This document shows, piece by piece, positions 18,784 to 27,513 of a stretch of DNA of 64,000 nucleotides (position 1 is its first letter; each line of letters begins with the position of its first letter). The notes below the pieces were generated by a model, which saw only the letters and a list, made by a program, of their open reading frames with translations, did no database searches and was not told the origin of the DNA. Position numbers and translations under genes: made by a program. This DNA comes from Streptomyces sp. NBC_00154 (lineage in GTDB: Bacteria > Actinomycetota > Actinomycetes > Streptomycetales > Streptomycetaceae). Location: contig NZ_JAPEMI010000001.1 in the NCBI RefSeq assembly GCF_026342835.1, forward strand, positions 4,842,501 to 4,906,500. Reading direction: 5' to 3'.

Positions 18784-19806
18784 ATGGTGCAGGCGTACAG
18801 GGCGGACACCGAGAACGGCAGCGCGGAACCGCAGCGCACCGGATCCCGGTTCCAGGGCCTGCGCGACAGATGGACCGACGGCAGAGGCATGTGGCGGCGC
18901 GGCATCGTCCTCGCCGTCTGCGCGGTCCTGCTTACCCTCGTGATGATCTTCCACGCGGAGATCCCGAACACCATCGGCAACCTGGGCAGCCTCTCCGAGA
19001 CGTTCCTGCCGTGGTTCGGCCTGTTCATTCCCGTGCTGCTGATCCTGGGCCTGGTGCGCCGCTCCGCGACCGCGCTGATCGCCCTGCTGCTGCCGGTCGT
19101 GGTCTGGCTCAATATCTTCGGCGGGCTGCTCACCGACAAGTCGGGCAGCGGTGGCGACCTCACAGTCGCCACCCACAACGTCAACGCGGGCAACCCCGAC
19201 CCCGCGGGCACCGCCCGGCAGGTCGCGGGCTCCGGCGCGGACGTCATCGCCCTGCAGGAGCTGCCGCCCGGCCAGGTTCCGGCGTACGAGTCGGCGCTCG
19301 CCGCCCGCTATCCGTACCACTCGGTCGAGGGGACGGTCGGCCTGTGGAGCAAGTACCCGATGAGCGGCACCCGGCCCGTCGACATCCGGATGGGCTGGAC
19401 CCGGGCGATGCGTTCCACGGTGACGACACCCGACGGCGAGGTCGCGGTCTATGTGGCCCATATGCCGTCCGTACGGGTCAAGCTGAACGCCGGATTCACC
19501 GCCAGCCAGCGGGACGAGAGTGCGGACGCGCTCGGTGAGGCCATCGCCGACGAACGGCTCGGCAGGGTGATCCTGCTCGGCGACCTCAACGGCACGATGA
19601 ACGACCGCTCGCTGAACGCGGTCACCTCCCAGATGCGGTCCACCCAGGGCGCGGCGGGCGACGGCTTCGGCTTCAGCTGGCCGGCCTCGTTCCCGATGGC
19701 CCGGATCGACCAGATCATGGTCAAGGGCGTCGAGCCGATGTCGTCCTGGACCCTTCCGGCGACGGACAGTGACCACCTGCCGATCGCCGCCCGCGTCGCA
19801 CTCTGA
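18784..19806 (+). CDS. Membrane-anchored endonuclease/exonuclease/phosphatase (EEP) family protein
   Basis: 340 residues from the ATG at 18784, with GAGGAC upstream. Three membrane segments lie in the first ~125 residues. An extracellular EEP domain follows with THNVNAGNPD, the Glu of IALQELPPGQ, VYVAHMPS, ILLGDLNGTMNDRSL and the terminal SDHLPIAARV. Metal and catalytic residues are all retained. Members include phospholipases, sphingomyelinases and nucleases. The location points to an outer-surface phosphodiesterase; the substrate is unknown. Confidence 0.85.
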   Translation: MVQAYRADTENGSAEPQRTGSRFQGLRDRWTDGRGMWRRGIVLAVCAVLLTLVMIFHAEIPNTIGNLGSLSETFLPWFGLFIPVLLILGLVRRSATALIALLLPVVVWLNIFGGLLTDKSGSGGDLTVATHNVNAGNPDPAGTARQVAGSGADVIALQELPPGQVPAYESALAARYPYHSVEGTVGLWSKYPMSGTRPVDIRMGWTRAMRSTVTTPDGEVAVYVAHMPSVRVKLNAGFTASQRDESADALGEAIADERLGRVILLGDLNGTMNDRSLNAVTSQMRSTQGAAGDGFGFSWPASFPMARIDQIMVKGVEPMSSWTLPATDSDHLPIAARVAL

Positions 19807-19850
19807 CGAAACGGTCCGTTCACCTCGTGGCACAAACCGTCTGAGAGTAT

Positions 19851-19869
19851 TTGTTCCAATCGGGAACAA
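19851..19869 (+). promoter_or_regulatory. Inverted repeat upstream of an MFS gene
   Basis: TTGTTCC-AATCG-GGAACAA, perfect 7-bp arms, 57 bp before the MFS start at 19927. A possible operator. No regulator gene adjoins it. Confidence 0.45.
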
Positions 19870-19926
19870 GGACCGGCCGGCGAGAGAGCCGGTGGGCCGG
19901 GATCCCCTGCGGAAAGGTCTCTCCTC

Positions 19927-21144
19927 ATGCCACTGGCTCTTCTAGCGCTGGCCATAAGCGCCTTTGGCATCGGCACCACGGAGTTCGTGATGATGGGCCT
20001 GCTGCCCAATGTCGCGGACGACCTGGGCACATCCGTGCCCACCGCGGGCTATCTCGTATCGGCGTACGCGCTCGGTGTCGTCCTCGGTGCCCCCCTGCTC
20101 ACCGCCGTCGGCTCCCGGGTCCCGCGCAAGCGGATGCTCCTGCTGCTGATGGCGCTGTTCACCCTCGGCAACCTCGCCTCCGCGCTCGCCCCCGGCTTCG
20201 GCTGGCTGGTCGCCGGCCGGTTCCTCGCCGGGCTGCCGCACGGCGCGTTCTTCGGCGTCGGCGCGGTCGTCGCCGCGCGGCTGGTCGGCGAGGGGCGGCA
20301 GGCGAGGGGCGTCGCGACGATGTTCCTCGGCCTCACCGTCGCCAACATCGTCGGCGTACCGGCGGCCACGCTGCTCGGTCAGCACCTCGGCTGGCGCGCG
20401 ACCTTCCTGGTCGTCGGGGTGATCGGGCTCGGCTCGATGGCCGCGCTCGGCCGGCTCGTTCCGCACATACCGGTCGACGCGCAGCAGGGCCTCGGCCGCG
20501 AACTGCGCGCCCTCGGCAACCGGCAGGTGCTGCTCGGCCTGCTCACCGCCGTCCTCGGCTTCGCCGGGGTCTTCGCCGTCTACTCGTACCTGTCGGCCAT
20601 GACGACCGAGGCGATGGGCTTCGGCGAGTCCTCGGTGACGCTGGTGCTGGCGCTGTTCGGTATCGGCATGACACTCGGCGCACTCGCCGCCGGACCCCTG
20701 ACCGACCGCGCGCTGCGGCCCACGCTGTACGGCTCCCTGACCGCACTTGCGGTGGTCCTGGTGGTCTTCCCGTTCGCCGTGCAGATGAAGTGGGCGGCGC
20801 TGGTGATGGTCGTCCTGCTCGGCGGAGTCGGGTTCATGACCACGACGCCGCTGCAGATGCTCGTCATGAAGAAGGCGAAGGACGCCCCGACGCTGGCCTC
20901 CGCCTCCAACCACTCGGCGTTCAACCTCGCCAATGCGGGCGGCGCCTGGCTGGGCGGCGCCGCGATCGCGGCGGGCTGGGGCTGGACGTCCCCGGCGCTG
21001 GTGGGCGCGGTCCTGACGGTGGCGGGCCTGGCAGTGGCGGTCACGGCGGGCGTGCTGGACCGTGGCGGGCCGGGCGAGTCCCGGGTGGTGGCCGGCGCGG
21101 GTACGCGGGGTGCGCGGGACGGGTGCCACGCGGACGTGGCCTGA
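19927..21144 (+). CDS. MFS exporter, DHA1 (Cml/AraJ-like)
   Basis: 405 residues beginning MPLALLALAISAFGIGTTEF, the hallmark start of the DHA1 group containing AraJ and chloramphenicol exporters. It has 12 hydrophobic segments, motif C-like glycines in segment 5, and the short loop GSRVPRKRMLLL. The final ~30 residues are a polar tail. It probably exports a small drug or sugar; the substrate is not indicated. Confidence 0.87.
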   Translation: MPLALLALAISAFGIGTTEFVMMGLLPNVADDLGTSVPTAGYLVSAYALGVVLGAPLLTAVGSRVPRKRMLLLLMALFTLGNLASALAPGFGWLVAGRFLAGLPHGAFFGVGAVVAARLVGEGRQARGVATMFLGLTVANIVGVPAATLLGQHLGWRATFLVVGVIGLGSMAALGRLVPHIPVDAQQGLGRELRALGNRQVLLGLLTAVLGFAGVFAVYSYLSAMTTEAMGFGESSVTLVLALFGIGMTLGALAAGPLTDRALRPTLYGSLTALAVVLVVFPFAVQMKWAALVMVVLLGGVGFMTTTPLQMLVMKKAKDAPTLASASNHSAFNLANAGGAWLGGAAIAAGWGWTSPALVGAVLTVAGLAVAVTAGVLDRGGPGESRVVAGAGTRGARDGCHADVA

Positions 21145-21183
21145 GGGCGGCGCCCGGCCCGGGTCAAGTCCTTCGAGGGGGTC

Positions 21184-21207
21184 CCCCATGCCCTTCGGGC
21201 CATGGGG
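21184..21207. terminator. Bidirectional hairpin between convergent MFS and nadE genes
   Basis: CCCCATG-CCC-TTCG-GG-CCATGGGG type stem: 7-bp outer arms CCCCATG/CATGGGG plus a 3-bp inner stem around a TTCG tetraloop. It is placed between the converging gene ends. Confidence 0.6.
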
Positions 21208-21269
21208 TGAGGACGAAACGGCTGCCGGGGCGGCCCGGCTCTCATCGAAACCGGCCCGCCCCGCTCCGT

Positions 21270-23024
21270 TCACCCCGACTCGCGCCACCGATTCGTGATC
21301 GGCAGCCGCCGGTCCTTGCCGAACCCCTTGGCCGAGATCTTCGTACCCGGCGGGTACTGCCGCCGCTTGTACTCCGCCGTGTCCACCAGCCGCAGCGTCT
21401 TCGTCACCAGCGCTTCGTCGAACCCGGCTGCCACGATGGTGTCCAGCCCCAGGTCCCGGTCGACGTACATCTCCAGGATCCGGTCCAGTACGTCGTAGTC
21501 GGGCAGCGAGTCCGTGTCGACCTGGTCCGGCCGCAGCTCGGCGCTGGGAGGCTTGGTGATGGAGGCCTCCGGGATCGGCGGCGTCCGGCCGCGTTCCTCC
21601 GCGGCCCGGTTGCGCCACTTCGCCAGGCGGAAGATCGACGTCTTGTAGACGTCCTTGATCGGCCCGTACGCGCCGACGGAGTCCCCGTACAGCGTCGAGT
21701 AGCCGACCGCCAGCTCCGACTTGTTGCCCGGCGCCAGGACGATCTGGCCCTCCTGGTTGGAGACGGCCATCAGCATCGTGCCGCGCAGCCGCGACTGCAG
21801 GTTCTCCTCGGCGAGACCGGTGAGCCCCAGCGACTCCATGTACGCGTCGAACATCGGCTCGATCGGCACGGTGCGGAAGTTCAGCCCGGTGCGCCGCGCC
21901 AGCTCCGCCGCGTCGCCCTTGGAGTGGTCCGAGGAGTACTTCGACGGCATCGAGATCCCGTACACGTTCTGCGCACCCAGCGCATCGCACGCGATGGCGG
22001 CGACGAGTGCCGAGTCGATCCCGCCGGAGAGCCCGATCAGCACACTGCTGAAACCGTTCTTCGCGGCGTACGCGCGCAATCCCACGACGAGTGCGGAGTA
22101 CAGCTCCTCGTCGTCGTCGAGCCGCTCGGCATAGCCGCCGGTCAGCTCGGCCTCGTACGCCGGGACGGGCTTGTCGGAGAGGACGACATGGTCGATCCGC
22201 AGACCGTCGTTGACCACCCCGGACGGCGCCTCGGGCGCGGCAGCCGGCAGGTCCAGGTCGAGGACGACGCTGCCCTCGGCGAACTGCGGGGCCCGGGCGA
22301 TCACCTCGCCGTTCTTGTCGACGACGATCGAGTCGCCGTCGAAGACCAGCTCGTCCTGGCCGCCGATCATCGCCAGATAGGCGGTGGTGCAGCCGGCCTC
22401 CTGGGCCCGCTTGCGGACCAGTGCCAGCCGGGTGTCGTCCTTGTCCCGCTCGTACGGCGAGGCGTTGATCGACAGCAGCAGCCCGGCCCCGGCGGCCCGG
22501 GCGGCCGGCACGCGGCCGCCGTCCTGCCAGAGGTCCTCGCAGATCGCGAGCGCCACATCGACACCGTGGACCCGCATGACGGGCATCGAGTCGCCCGGCA
22601 CGAAGTACCGGAACTCGTCGAAGACGCCGTAGTTGGGCAGGTGGTGTTTGGCGAAGCTCAGGGCGACCTTCCCGCGGTGCAGCACCGCGGCGGCGTTCTG
22701 CGGCGCCCCGGCGGGCTGGCCGTAGCGCGGCTGGGCCTTCTCGGAACGGTCGAGATATCCGACCACGACGGGCAGCTCCCCGAAGCCCTCCGCGTCGAGA
22801 CGGGCGGCGAGCGCACGCAGCGCTTCCCGCGACGCCTCGACGAAGGACGGCCGCAGGGCCAGGTCCTCGACGGGGTAACCGGTCAGCACCATCTCGGGGA
22901 ATGCCACCAGATGGGCGCCCTGTTCGGCGGAGTGCCGGGTCCAGTGGACGATCGCCTCGGCATTGCCGGCGAGGTCACCGACGGTCGAGTCGATCTGATT
23001 GAGTGCGAGGCGTAGTTGAGGCAC
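21270..23024 (-). CDS. nadE: Glutamine-dependent NAD+ synthetase
   Basis: 584 residues. The N-terminal nitrilase-type glutaminase domain shows its triad regions: Glu in AFPEMVLTGYP, Lys in FAKHHLPNYGVFDE, and Cys in VALAICEDLW (~residue 157). The C-terminal synthetase domain begins near residue 310 with the PP-loop GLSGGIDSALVAAIA. It includes KSELAVGYSTLYGDSVGAY. The enzyme converts nicotinate adenine dinucleotide, ATP and glutamine to NAD+, with ammonia channelled between domains. It is a single gene with its own 3' terminator region. Confidence 0.96.
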   Translation of the reverse strand: MPQLRLALNQIDSTVGDLAGNAEAIVHWTRHSAEQGAHLVAFPEMVLTGYPVEDLALRPSFVEASREALRALAARLDAEGFGELPVVVGYLDRSEKAQPRYGQPAGAPQNAAAVLHRGKVALSFAKHHLPNYGVFDEFRYFVPGDSMPVMRVHGVDVALAICEDLWQDGGRVPAARAAGAGLLLSINASPYERDKDDTRLALVRKRAQEAGCTTAYLAMIGGQDELVFDGDSIVVDKNGEVIARAPQFAEGSVVLDLDLPAAAPEAPSGVVNDGLRIDHVVLSDKPVPAYEAELTGGYAERLDDDEELYSALVVGLRAYAAKNGFSSVLIGLSGGIDSALVAAIACDALGAQNVYGISMPSKYSSDHSKGDAAELARRTGLNFRTVPIEPMFDAYMESLGLTGLAEENLQSRLRGTMLMAVSNQEGQIVLAPGNKSELAVGYSTLYGDSVGAYGPIKDVYKTSIFRLAKWRNRAAEERGRTPPIPEASITKPPSAELRPDQVDTDSLPDYDVLDRILEMYVDRDLGLDTIVAAGFDEALVTKTLRLVDTAEYKRRQYPPGTKISAKGFGKDRRLPITNRWRESG

Positions 23025-23061
23025 GCGGCTCAGTCTAATCGTCTTTCTGACGCGATGTCCT

Positions 23062-23093
23062 GGCGGGCCGCTCCACCGCAGCCGCGGCCCGCC
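23062..23093 (-). terminator. Hairpin terminator of the multicopper oxidase unit
   Basis: GGCGGGCCGC / GCGGCCCGCC, a perfect 10-bp inverted repeat with a 12-nt loop, lies 10 bp after the oxidase stop and before the nadE start on the same strand. Confidence 0.7.
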
Positions 23094-23102
23094 GGGGCCG
23101 GG

Positions 23103-24740
23103 TCAGCGGCGGTAGCCGAGGACCGTCATCATGTTCGCGTTCGAGTGGTAGACGTTGTGGCAGTGGAGCATCCACAGCCCCGGGTTGTCCGCGTCGAACT
23201 CCACGGCCACCGAGCTGTTCGGCAGGACGACCGCCGTGTCCTTGCGCGCCCCGGGAGCCCTGTCGAGCACCGAACGCGGTCCCGCAGATCCCGCGAGCGC
23301 GAACGTGTGCCCGTGCAGGTGGATCGGGTGCCACATCTCCGTGATGTTGTAGAACTCCAGCCGGACCCGCTCGCCCGCCTTGACCGGATGGCGCCAATCG
23401 GGGTCGTACCTCCTGTGGTCGAAACCCCAGTCGAACGCCCTCATGCTGCCGGTCAGCTTGATCCGGATCGTCCGGTCGGGCTCCCGGGCGGCCAGTGCCA
23501 CGGACTTGTCCGCCTTCAGCTCGGGGGCCGACACCAGCTGCCCGTTCAGCTCCTTCGGCCATACGGAGGCCTTCGGCGCCGCGCCACCGCCGGTACGGAG
23601 CAGGGCCAGCGCCGACATGTTCCTCCCCTCGGCGACCGCCGTCAGCGGGAACACCCCGTCCCCGGCGGTGACCAGCACGTCGTACCGCTCGCCCATGCCC
23701 AGCAGCAGTGCGTCCGTGGTGGTGTGCCGGACCGGGAAGCCGTCCGCGTGCGTGATGGTCATCCGGTGGCCGCCGAGCGCGACGCGGAAGGGGGTGTCGC
23801 CGCCCGCGTTGATGATGCGCACCCGGATCCGGTCGCCGGGCTTCGCGGTGAATGTGCTCGGGTCCTTCGGGATGCGGCCGTTGATCAGGTAGTGCGGGTA
23901 GGCGACATCGGTCGCGGCGCCGCGGAGCAGTTCGCTCCTGGCGTCCATCAGCACCCGCGAGGGCCCGGACCGGGAACCGGACTTGTCATCGGACCCGGAG
24001 GACCCGTGATTCATTCCCTCCATGCTGCCCATACCGTGGGAGAGCTCGTTGAGCACCGCGTCCGGCGTGGAACCCCCCACCCCGTCGACCCAGTCGTCGA
24101 GCATGACGACCCACTCCCTGTCGTACGACAGGGGCTCCTTCGGGTCCTCGACGATCAGCGGAGCGTACAGGCCACGGTCCTGCTGCACGCCCACGTGTGG
24201 ATGGAACCAGTACGTCCCCGTCTGTCGCACCGCGAAGCGGTACGCGAACTCCGCGCCCGCCTTGACGCCCGGCTGTGTCAGACCGGGAACGCCGTCCATG
24301 TCGTTGCGCACATGGAGGCCGTGCCAGTGCAGCGTGGTCGACGTCGGCAGGTGGTTGGCGAGGGTGACGGCCAGAGTGTCGCCCGCGGTGATCCGAATCT
24401 CTTTGCCGGGCAGCCGGTCCCCGTACGCCCAGGAGGGGACGGTGAGACCGCCGCCCAGATCGAGGCGGGCCGGGGTGGCGGTGAGGTGGAACTTCCGTAC
24501 GGGACCGGAGCCCCGCTTGGCCTCGACTGCCGCGACCTCCTCGCCGTTGGGCGAAACGTACTCACCGTGGCTCTTCACCGGGGACGACGGCTTCCGGGTC
24601 ATGTCGTCGTGGTTCATGCCGCCGGGGTTCGCGAGGGGCTTGTCCACGTCCTTGCCGCTGGAGCAGGCAGCCAGAACTCCCGTTCCGGCCAGGGCGATTC
24701 CGGCGCCGAGCACGGCGCGTCGAGTGTGCTGAGTGCGCAT
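23103..24740 (-). CDS. Multicopper oxidase (secreted, CueO/laccase-like)
   Basis: 545 residues from the ATG at 24740. The N-terminus has an Arg-Arg motif (HTRRAVLGAG) and a hydrophobic stretch ending LAACSS, so it is a Tat-exported lipoprotein or secreted enzyme. Copper ligand motifs are complete: TLHWHGLHV, TYWFHPHVG, WHPIHLHGHTF and LHCHNVYHSNANMM (type 1 site with axial Met). Residues after the signal are Met/His-rich (GGMNHDDMTRK), and so is an internal loop (SMEGMNHGSSG). This is typical of cuprous oxidases such as CueO. It lies 61 bp downstream of a DUF6153 gene with a CsoR-like site upstream, which suggests copper induction. Confidence 0.9.
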   Translation of the reverse strand: MRTQHTRRAVLGAGIALAGTGVLAACSSGKDVDKPLANPGGMNHDDMTRKPSSPVKSHGEYVSPNGEEVAAVEAKRGSGPVRKFHLTATPARLDLGGGLTVPSWAYGDRLPGKEIRITAGDTLAVTLANHLPTSTTLHWHGLHVRNDMDGVPGLTQPGVKAGAEFAYRFAVRQTGTYWFHPHVGVQQDRGLYAPLIVEDPKEPLSYDREWVVMLDDWVDGVGGSTPDAVLNELSHGMGSMEGMNHGSSGSDDKSGSRSGPSRVLMDARSELLRGAATDVAYPHYLINGRIPKDPSTFTAKPGDRIRVRIINAGGDTPFRVALGGHRMTITHADGFPVRHTTTDALLLGMGERYDVLVTAGDGVFPLTAVAEGRNMSALALLRTGGGAAPKASVWPKELNGQLVSAPELKADKSVALAAREPDRTIRIKLTGSMRAFDWGFDHRRYDPDWRHPVKAGERVRLEFYNITEMWHPIHLHGHTFALAGSAGPRSVLDRAPGARKDTAVVLPNSSVAVEFDADNPGLWMLHCHNVYHSNANMMTVLGYRR

Positions 24741-24801
24741 GACTGGGTACACCTCATAGTGTCGTCGGGGTGCTGGGGAGGGATGCGGAGCGCGCCGCTC
24801 C

Positions 24802-25206
24802 TTATATCCGCAGCACCGACGACCTGCCGTGCGCAGTCATTGCGGGTGGGGAAAAAGACCACAGGAAGCGCAACAGCGGCGCCCCGGCGGCCCGGAGGAG
24901 ATGATCCGCGGGCCGCAGCGCCATCAGCCAGACGGCCAGCAGGGTGACACCCCAGGCGCCCAGCACCGCGAGACAGACCCCCATGAGGTCCATGCCGTCG
25001 CCCGTCGGCGCGGGCAGGACGGAGGCGTGCCCGGGCGAGGGCTCAGCCACTGAGCGTGCCCCGTGAGGCCCGCTGTCCATCGACACCACGCTGTTCCGGC
25101 CGTGGTGTCCCGTCGGATGCCCGACGGTATGCATGGTGAAAATCCCGAACAGCAGCGCAGCGAACAGCAACAACTGTCCGTACGTCGCACTCCTCTTCGG
25201 GCCCAT
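24802..25206 (-). CDS. DUF6153-like membrane protein
   Basis: 134 residues from the ATG at 25206; a GTG 9 nt upstream next to GGGGGT is also possible. The first membrane segment is LLLFAALLFGIFTMHTVGHP and carries the His-containing FTMHTVGHP motif I associate with DUF6153. A His-rich loop follows (TGHHGRNS). The second membrane segment is VCLAVLGAWGVTLLAVWLMA. Function unknown. It heads a unit with the multicopper oxidase gene, which makes a copper-related role plausible. Confidence 0.72.
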   Translation of the reverse strand: MGPKRSATYGQLLLFAALLFGIFTMHTVGHPTGHHGRNSVVSMDSGPHGARSVAEPSPGHASVLPAPTGDGMDLMGVCLAVLGAWGVTLLAVWLMALRPADHLLRAAGAPLLRFLWSFSPPAMTAHGRSSVLRI

Positions 25207-25217
25207 GTCGAGCACAC

Positions 25218-25238
25218 TACCCCCGCCGGGTATACCCC
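25218..25238 (-). promoter_or_regulatory. CsoR-like copper operator candidate
   Basis: TACCCCCGCCGGGTATACCCC combines TACCC-n5-GGGTA with the palindrome GGGTATACCC. Published CsoR sites in streptomycetes, as I recall them, are G/C runs flanked by TA of this form. It lies 12 bp before the DUF6153 start, overlapping the expected promoter. The regulator gene is not in the window. Confidence 0.5.
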
Positions 25239-25289
25239 GCACGGCGGCCCGACACCCCCCGTCGTACCGGGCGCCGGGCCGCCGGTCGG

Positions 25290-25715
25290 TCAGCTCGGGG
25301 CGTAGACCTTCTCGACCCAGAGCGCGATCTGGTCCTCGGAGAGGTGCTGCGCCAGATCCGCCTCGCTGATCATGCCGATCAGCTTCTTGTTCTCGACCAC
25401 GGGAAGCCGGCGGATTCGATTGCTCTGCATTTCCTCCAGGACCTGGTCCACGCCCGCGTCGGCGTCGATCCAGCGGGGCGTGCCCTGGGCGAGGTCACCG
25501 GCCGTCACCTTCGACGGATCGTGGCCCACTGCCACGCAGTCGAGCACGATGTCGCGGTCCGTGAGGATGCCGATCATCCGGTCCTGCTCGCCGCTGGCCG
25601 AGATGGGCAGAGCACCGACGTTGTGCTCGCGCATCAGCTGGGCGGCCCGGTCGAGCGTTTCGTGCGCCGGGATCCACTGGGCCCCGGTGTGCATGATGTC
25701 CTTGGCGGTGGTCAT
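25290..25715 (-). CDS. Tandem CBS-domain protein
   Basis: 141 residues. The start is the ATG at 25715, which has AGGAGGAAT 7 nt upstream, one of the best ribosome sites in the window. Two CBS domains fill the protein: residues ~7-65 (HNVGALPIS, IGILTDRDIVLD) and ~75-130 (RIRRLPVVENKKLIGMIS). CBS pairs bind adenine nucleotides and serve as energy or redox sensors. Stand-alone forms like this are common in streptomycetes and often stress- or dormancy-linked. The partner is unknown. Confidence 0.9.
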   Translation of the reverse strand: MTTAKDIMHTGAQWIPAHETLDRAAQLMREHNVGALPISASGEQDRMIGILTDRDIVLDCVAVGHDPSKVTAGDLAQGTPRWIDADAGVDQVLEEMQSNRIRRLPVVENKKLIGMISEADLAQHLSEDQIALWVEKVYAPS

Positions 25716-25852
25716 GGGGATTCCTCCTGGTGCCGGTGGGCATGCCATTACGACCCCGAGAGAACCATCGTCATGCGGCCGTTCGGGTTACGCGACCGGT
25801 GTCACTCATTCGGGTGCATCCCCCGGCGCCACGGGCGCCGGGGGACCGGTGA

Positions 25853-26602
25853 CTACCTGGGCTCGGCCCCGCGCGCCGACAGCATCTGCGCCATCGCGTC
25901 CAGCTCGGACTGCTGGGCCTCGACCATGCCCTGGGCGAGCCGTCTCTCCGTTTTCACCGTGCAGAGCTCGGCGCAGCCGCGCGCCATGGCGACGCCGCCC
26001 TTGTGGTGGTCGGTCATCAGCTGGAGGTAGAGGATCTCGGCCTGCTTGCCGTCGGCCTTCCTCAGCCGGTCGAGCTCCGTCCGGGTGGCCATGCCGGGCA
26101 TCAGAGCCCCGTCGTGCGCCGTGAACCCACTGCCCGACCCGGCCGTCATGTCACCCATACCGGCCATGTCGTGGCCGTCGGCCGCGCTGTGCTCATCGTC
26201 ACCGTGGGTCGCCATCCACGCCATCGGCTCCTGCCCGGCGTCGGCCACCTTCGGTAGTTCCCACAGATCCAGCCAGCCGAGCAGCATGCCCCGCTGATTG
26301 GCCTGCGTGTTGGCGATGTCGTACGCGAAGCGGCGTACCTCCTCGTCCTGCGTACGGTCACGCACGATGAAGGACATCTCCACCGCCTGCTGATGGTGGA
26401 CCGCCATGTCGCGCGCGAACCCGGCGTCGGCCGAATCGGTGGCGGGCGCCCGGACCGCCGCCGAGGCGGCTTGCGGCTGCGTCCCGTCCGCCGTGTCGCC
26501 CCGCGCCGCGGCGACCGTCGCCACGGCCGCGAAGAGCAGCGCGAGCGCGACGGCGGAGCCCGCCGCCCACTGGGTGCGGCGGGCACCTCGCGCAGCGGTC
26601 AC
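25853..26602 (-). CDS. DUF305 protein (CopM-like, exported)
   Basis: 249 residues if started at the GTG at 26602, whose GTGA overlaps the stop of the preceding gene; a GTG at 26623 is the alternative. A signal anchor near residues 12-35 is followed by two DUF305 repeats: RDMAVHHQQAVEMSFIV and LMTDHHKGGVAMARGC. A Met/His/Asp-rich insert (GHDMAGMGDMTAG) lies between them. The cyanobacterial DUF305 protein CopM is a periplasmic copper binder, so an extracytoplasmic metal-binding role is plausible. It is translationally coupled to the DUF3105 gene. Confidence 0.85.
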   Translation of the reverse strand: MTAARGARRTQWAAGSAVALALLFAAVATVAAARGDTADGTQPQAASAAVRAPATDSADAGFARDMAVHHQQAVEMSFIVRDRTQDEEVRRFAYDIANTQANQRGMLLGWLDLWELPKVADAGQEPMAWMATHGDDEHSAADGHDMAGMGDMTAGSGSGFTAHDGALMPGMATRTELDRLRKADGKQAEILYLQLMTDHHKGGVAMARGCAELCTVKTERRLAQGMVEAQQSELDAMAQMLSARGAEPR

Positions 26603-27273
26603 TGCGCCAGTCCGCCCGTGCACGCGGCACCCGGCTCAGGTGTCTGTGCCCCCTGCACGAACTTGGCGAAGAACTGGTCCACCCGCCGGTCGTCGGCGCT
26701 GTCCACGGTGACCTGGTTGCCCCAGGCGCTCAGTGTGATCGTGCCGGCCTGGTCCTGATACGGACTCATCAGCGAGTACGGCGTCTTCCCGACCCGCTCC
26801 GCGAGCGCGGCGACATCGGCGTCCGACGCCTTGTCCGTGTACGTCACCCACACCGAACCGTGCTCCAGCGCGTGCACGGCGCTCATGTCGGGGATCGCCT
26901 TTTTGTATACCTCGCCGTCGCAGTTCATCCAAACGGGGCTGTGGTCACCGCCGACCGGAGGCTTCATCGGGTACGTCACGGTCTTGGTGACGTGGTTACG
27001 GGTCAGCTTCTTCGCGTCCCACGTCTTCAGCCCCTTGATCGGCTCGGAGGCCAGCTTCTCCTTCTCCGTCGCGGCCGCCTTCGCGTCCTGCGCCGCGTCC
27101 GCCTGCTTCTTGTCCGCGGCCTCGGACTTGTCCAGCAGCACGGACGTACCGAAGCCGACCAGACCTGCGACGACGACGATGCTCAGCCCTATGGCCAGGA
27201 CACGGTTGCGGCGGTCACGCGCCCGGTCGGCGTTGCGCATCTGCTCTATGCGGGTCCTGCGGTCGAAGCTCAT
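26599..27273 (-). CDS. DUF3105 membrane-anchored protein
   Basis: 224 residues from the ATG at 27273, with AAGGA upstream. A basic cytoplasmic start (RRTRIEQMRNADRARDRRNR) leads into one membrane segment (VLAIGLSIVVVAGLVGFGT) and then a Lys/Ala/Glu-rich coiled stalk. The exported DUF3105 domain has HSPVWMNCDGEVY and the invariant VHALEHGSVWVTY. Function unknown; conserved His residues suggest metal binding. DUF3105 and DUF305 genes are coupled here. Confidence 0.85.
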   Translation of the reverse strand: MSFDRRTRIEQMRNADRARDRRNRVLAIGLSIVVVAGLVGFGTSVLLDKSEAADKKQADAAQDAKAAATEKEKLASEPIKGLKTWDAKKLTRNHVTKTVTYPMKPPVGGDHSPVWMNCDGEVYKKAIPDMSAVHALEHGSVWVTYTDKASDADVAALAERVGKTPYSLMSPYQDQAGTITLSAWGNQVTVDSADDRRVDQFFAKFVQGAQTPEPGAACTGGLAQ

Positions 27274-27513
27274 GTCGTCAGGTCCTTCTGCGAAGGGGAG
27301 GGGGCAGGAACAGGTCAGGAATCCGGTACGCACGGGGCAGTTGCGAGGCCGCTCCACCCCTTCGGTTCCATGGGCGCAGATCGTAGTGGGTGGCCGAGTG
27401 CTCCATCTCACGTCGAGTGCGTAATCTGGGTGAAATCCCGGGTCGTGATACTGGAGTCTGTCCCCTACCCCGGGCGGTGGTGCACAGACCGTCTGAACTG
27501 CAAGGATGTGGCT

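Noticed and set aside
27465..27485. TACCCCGGGCGGT considered as a second CsoR-like site before glnA2
   Set aside because: Lacks the flanking TA symmetry and lies before a nitrogen-metabolism gene. Probably chance in GC-rich DNA.
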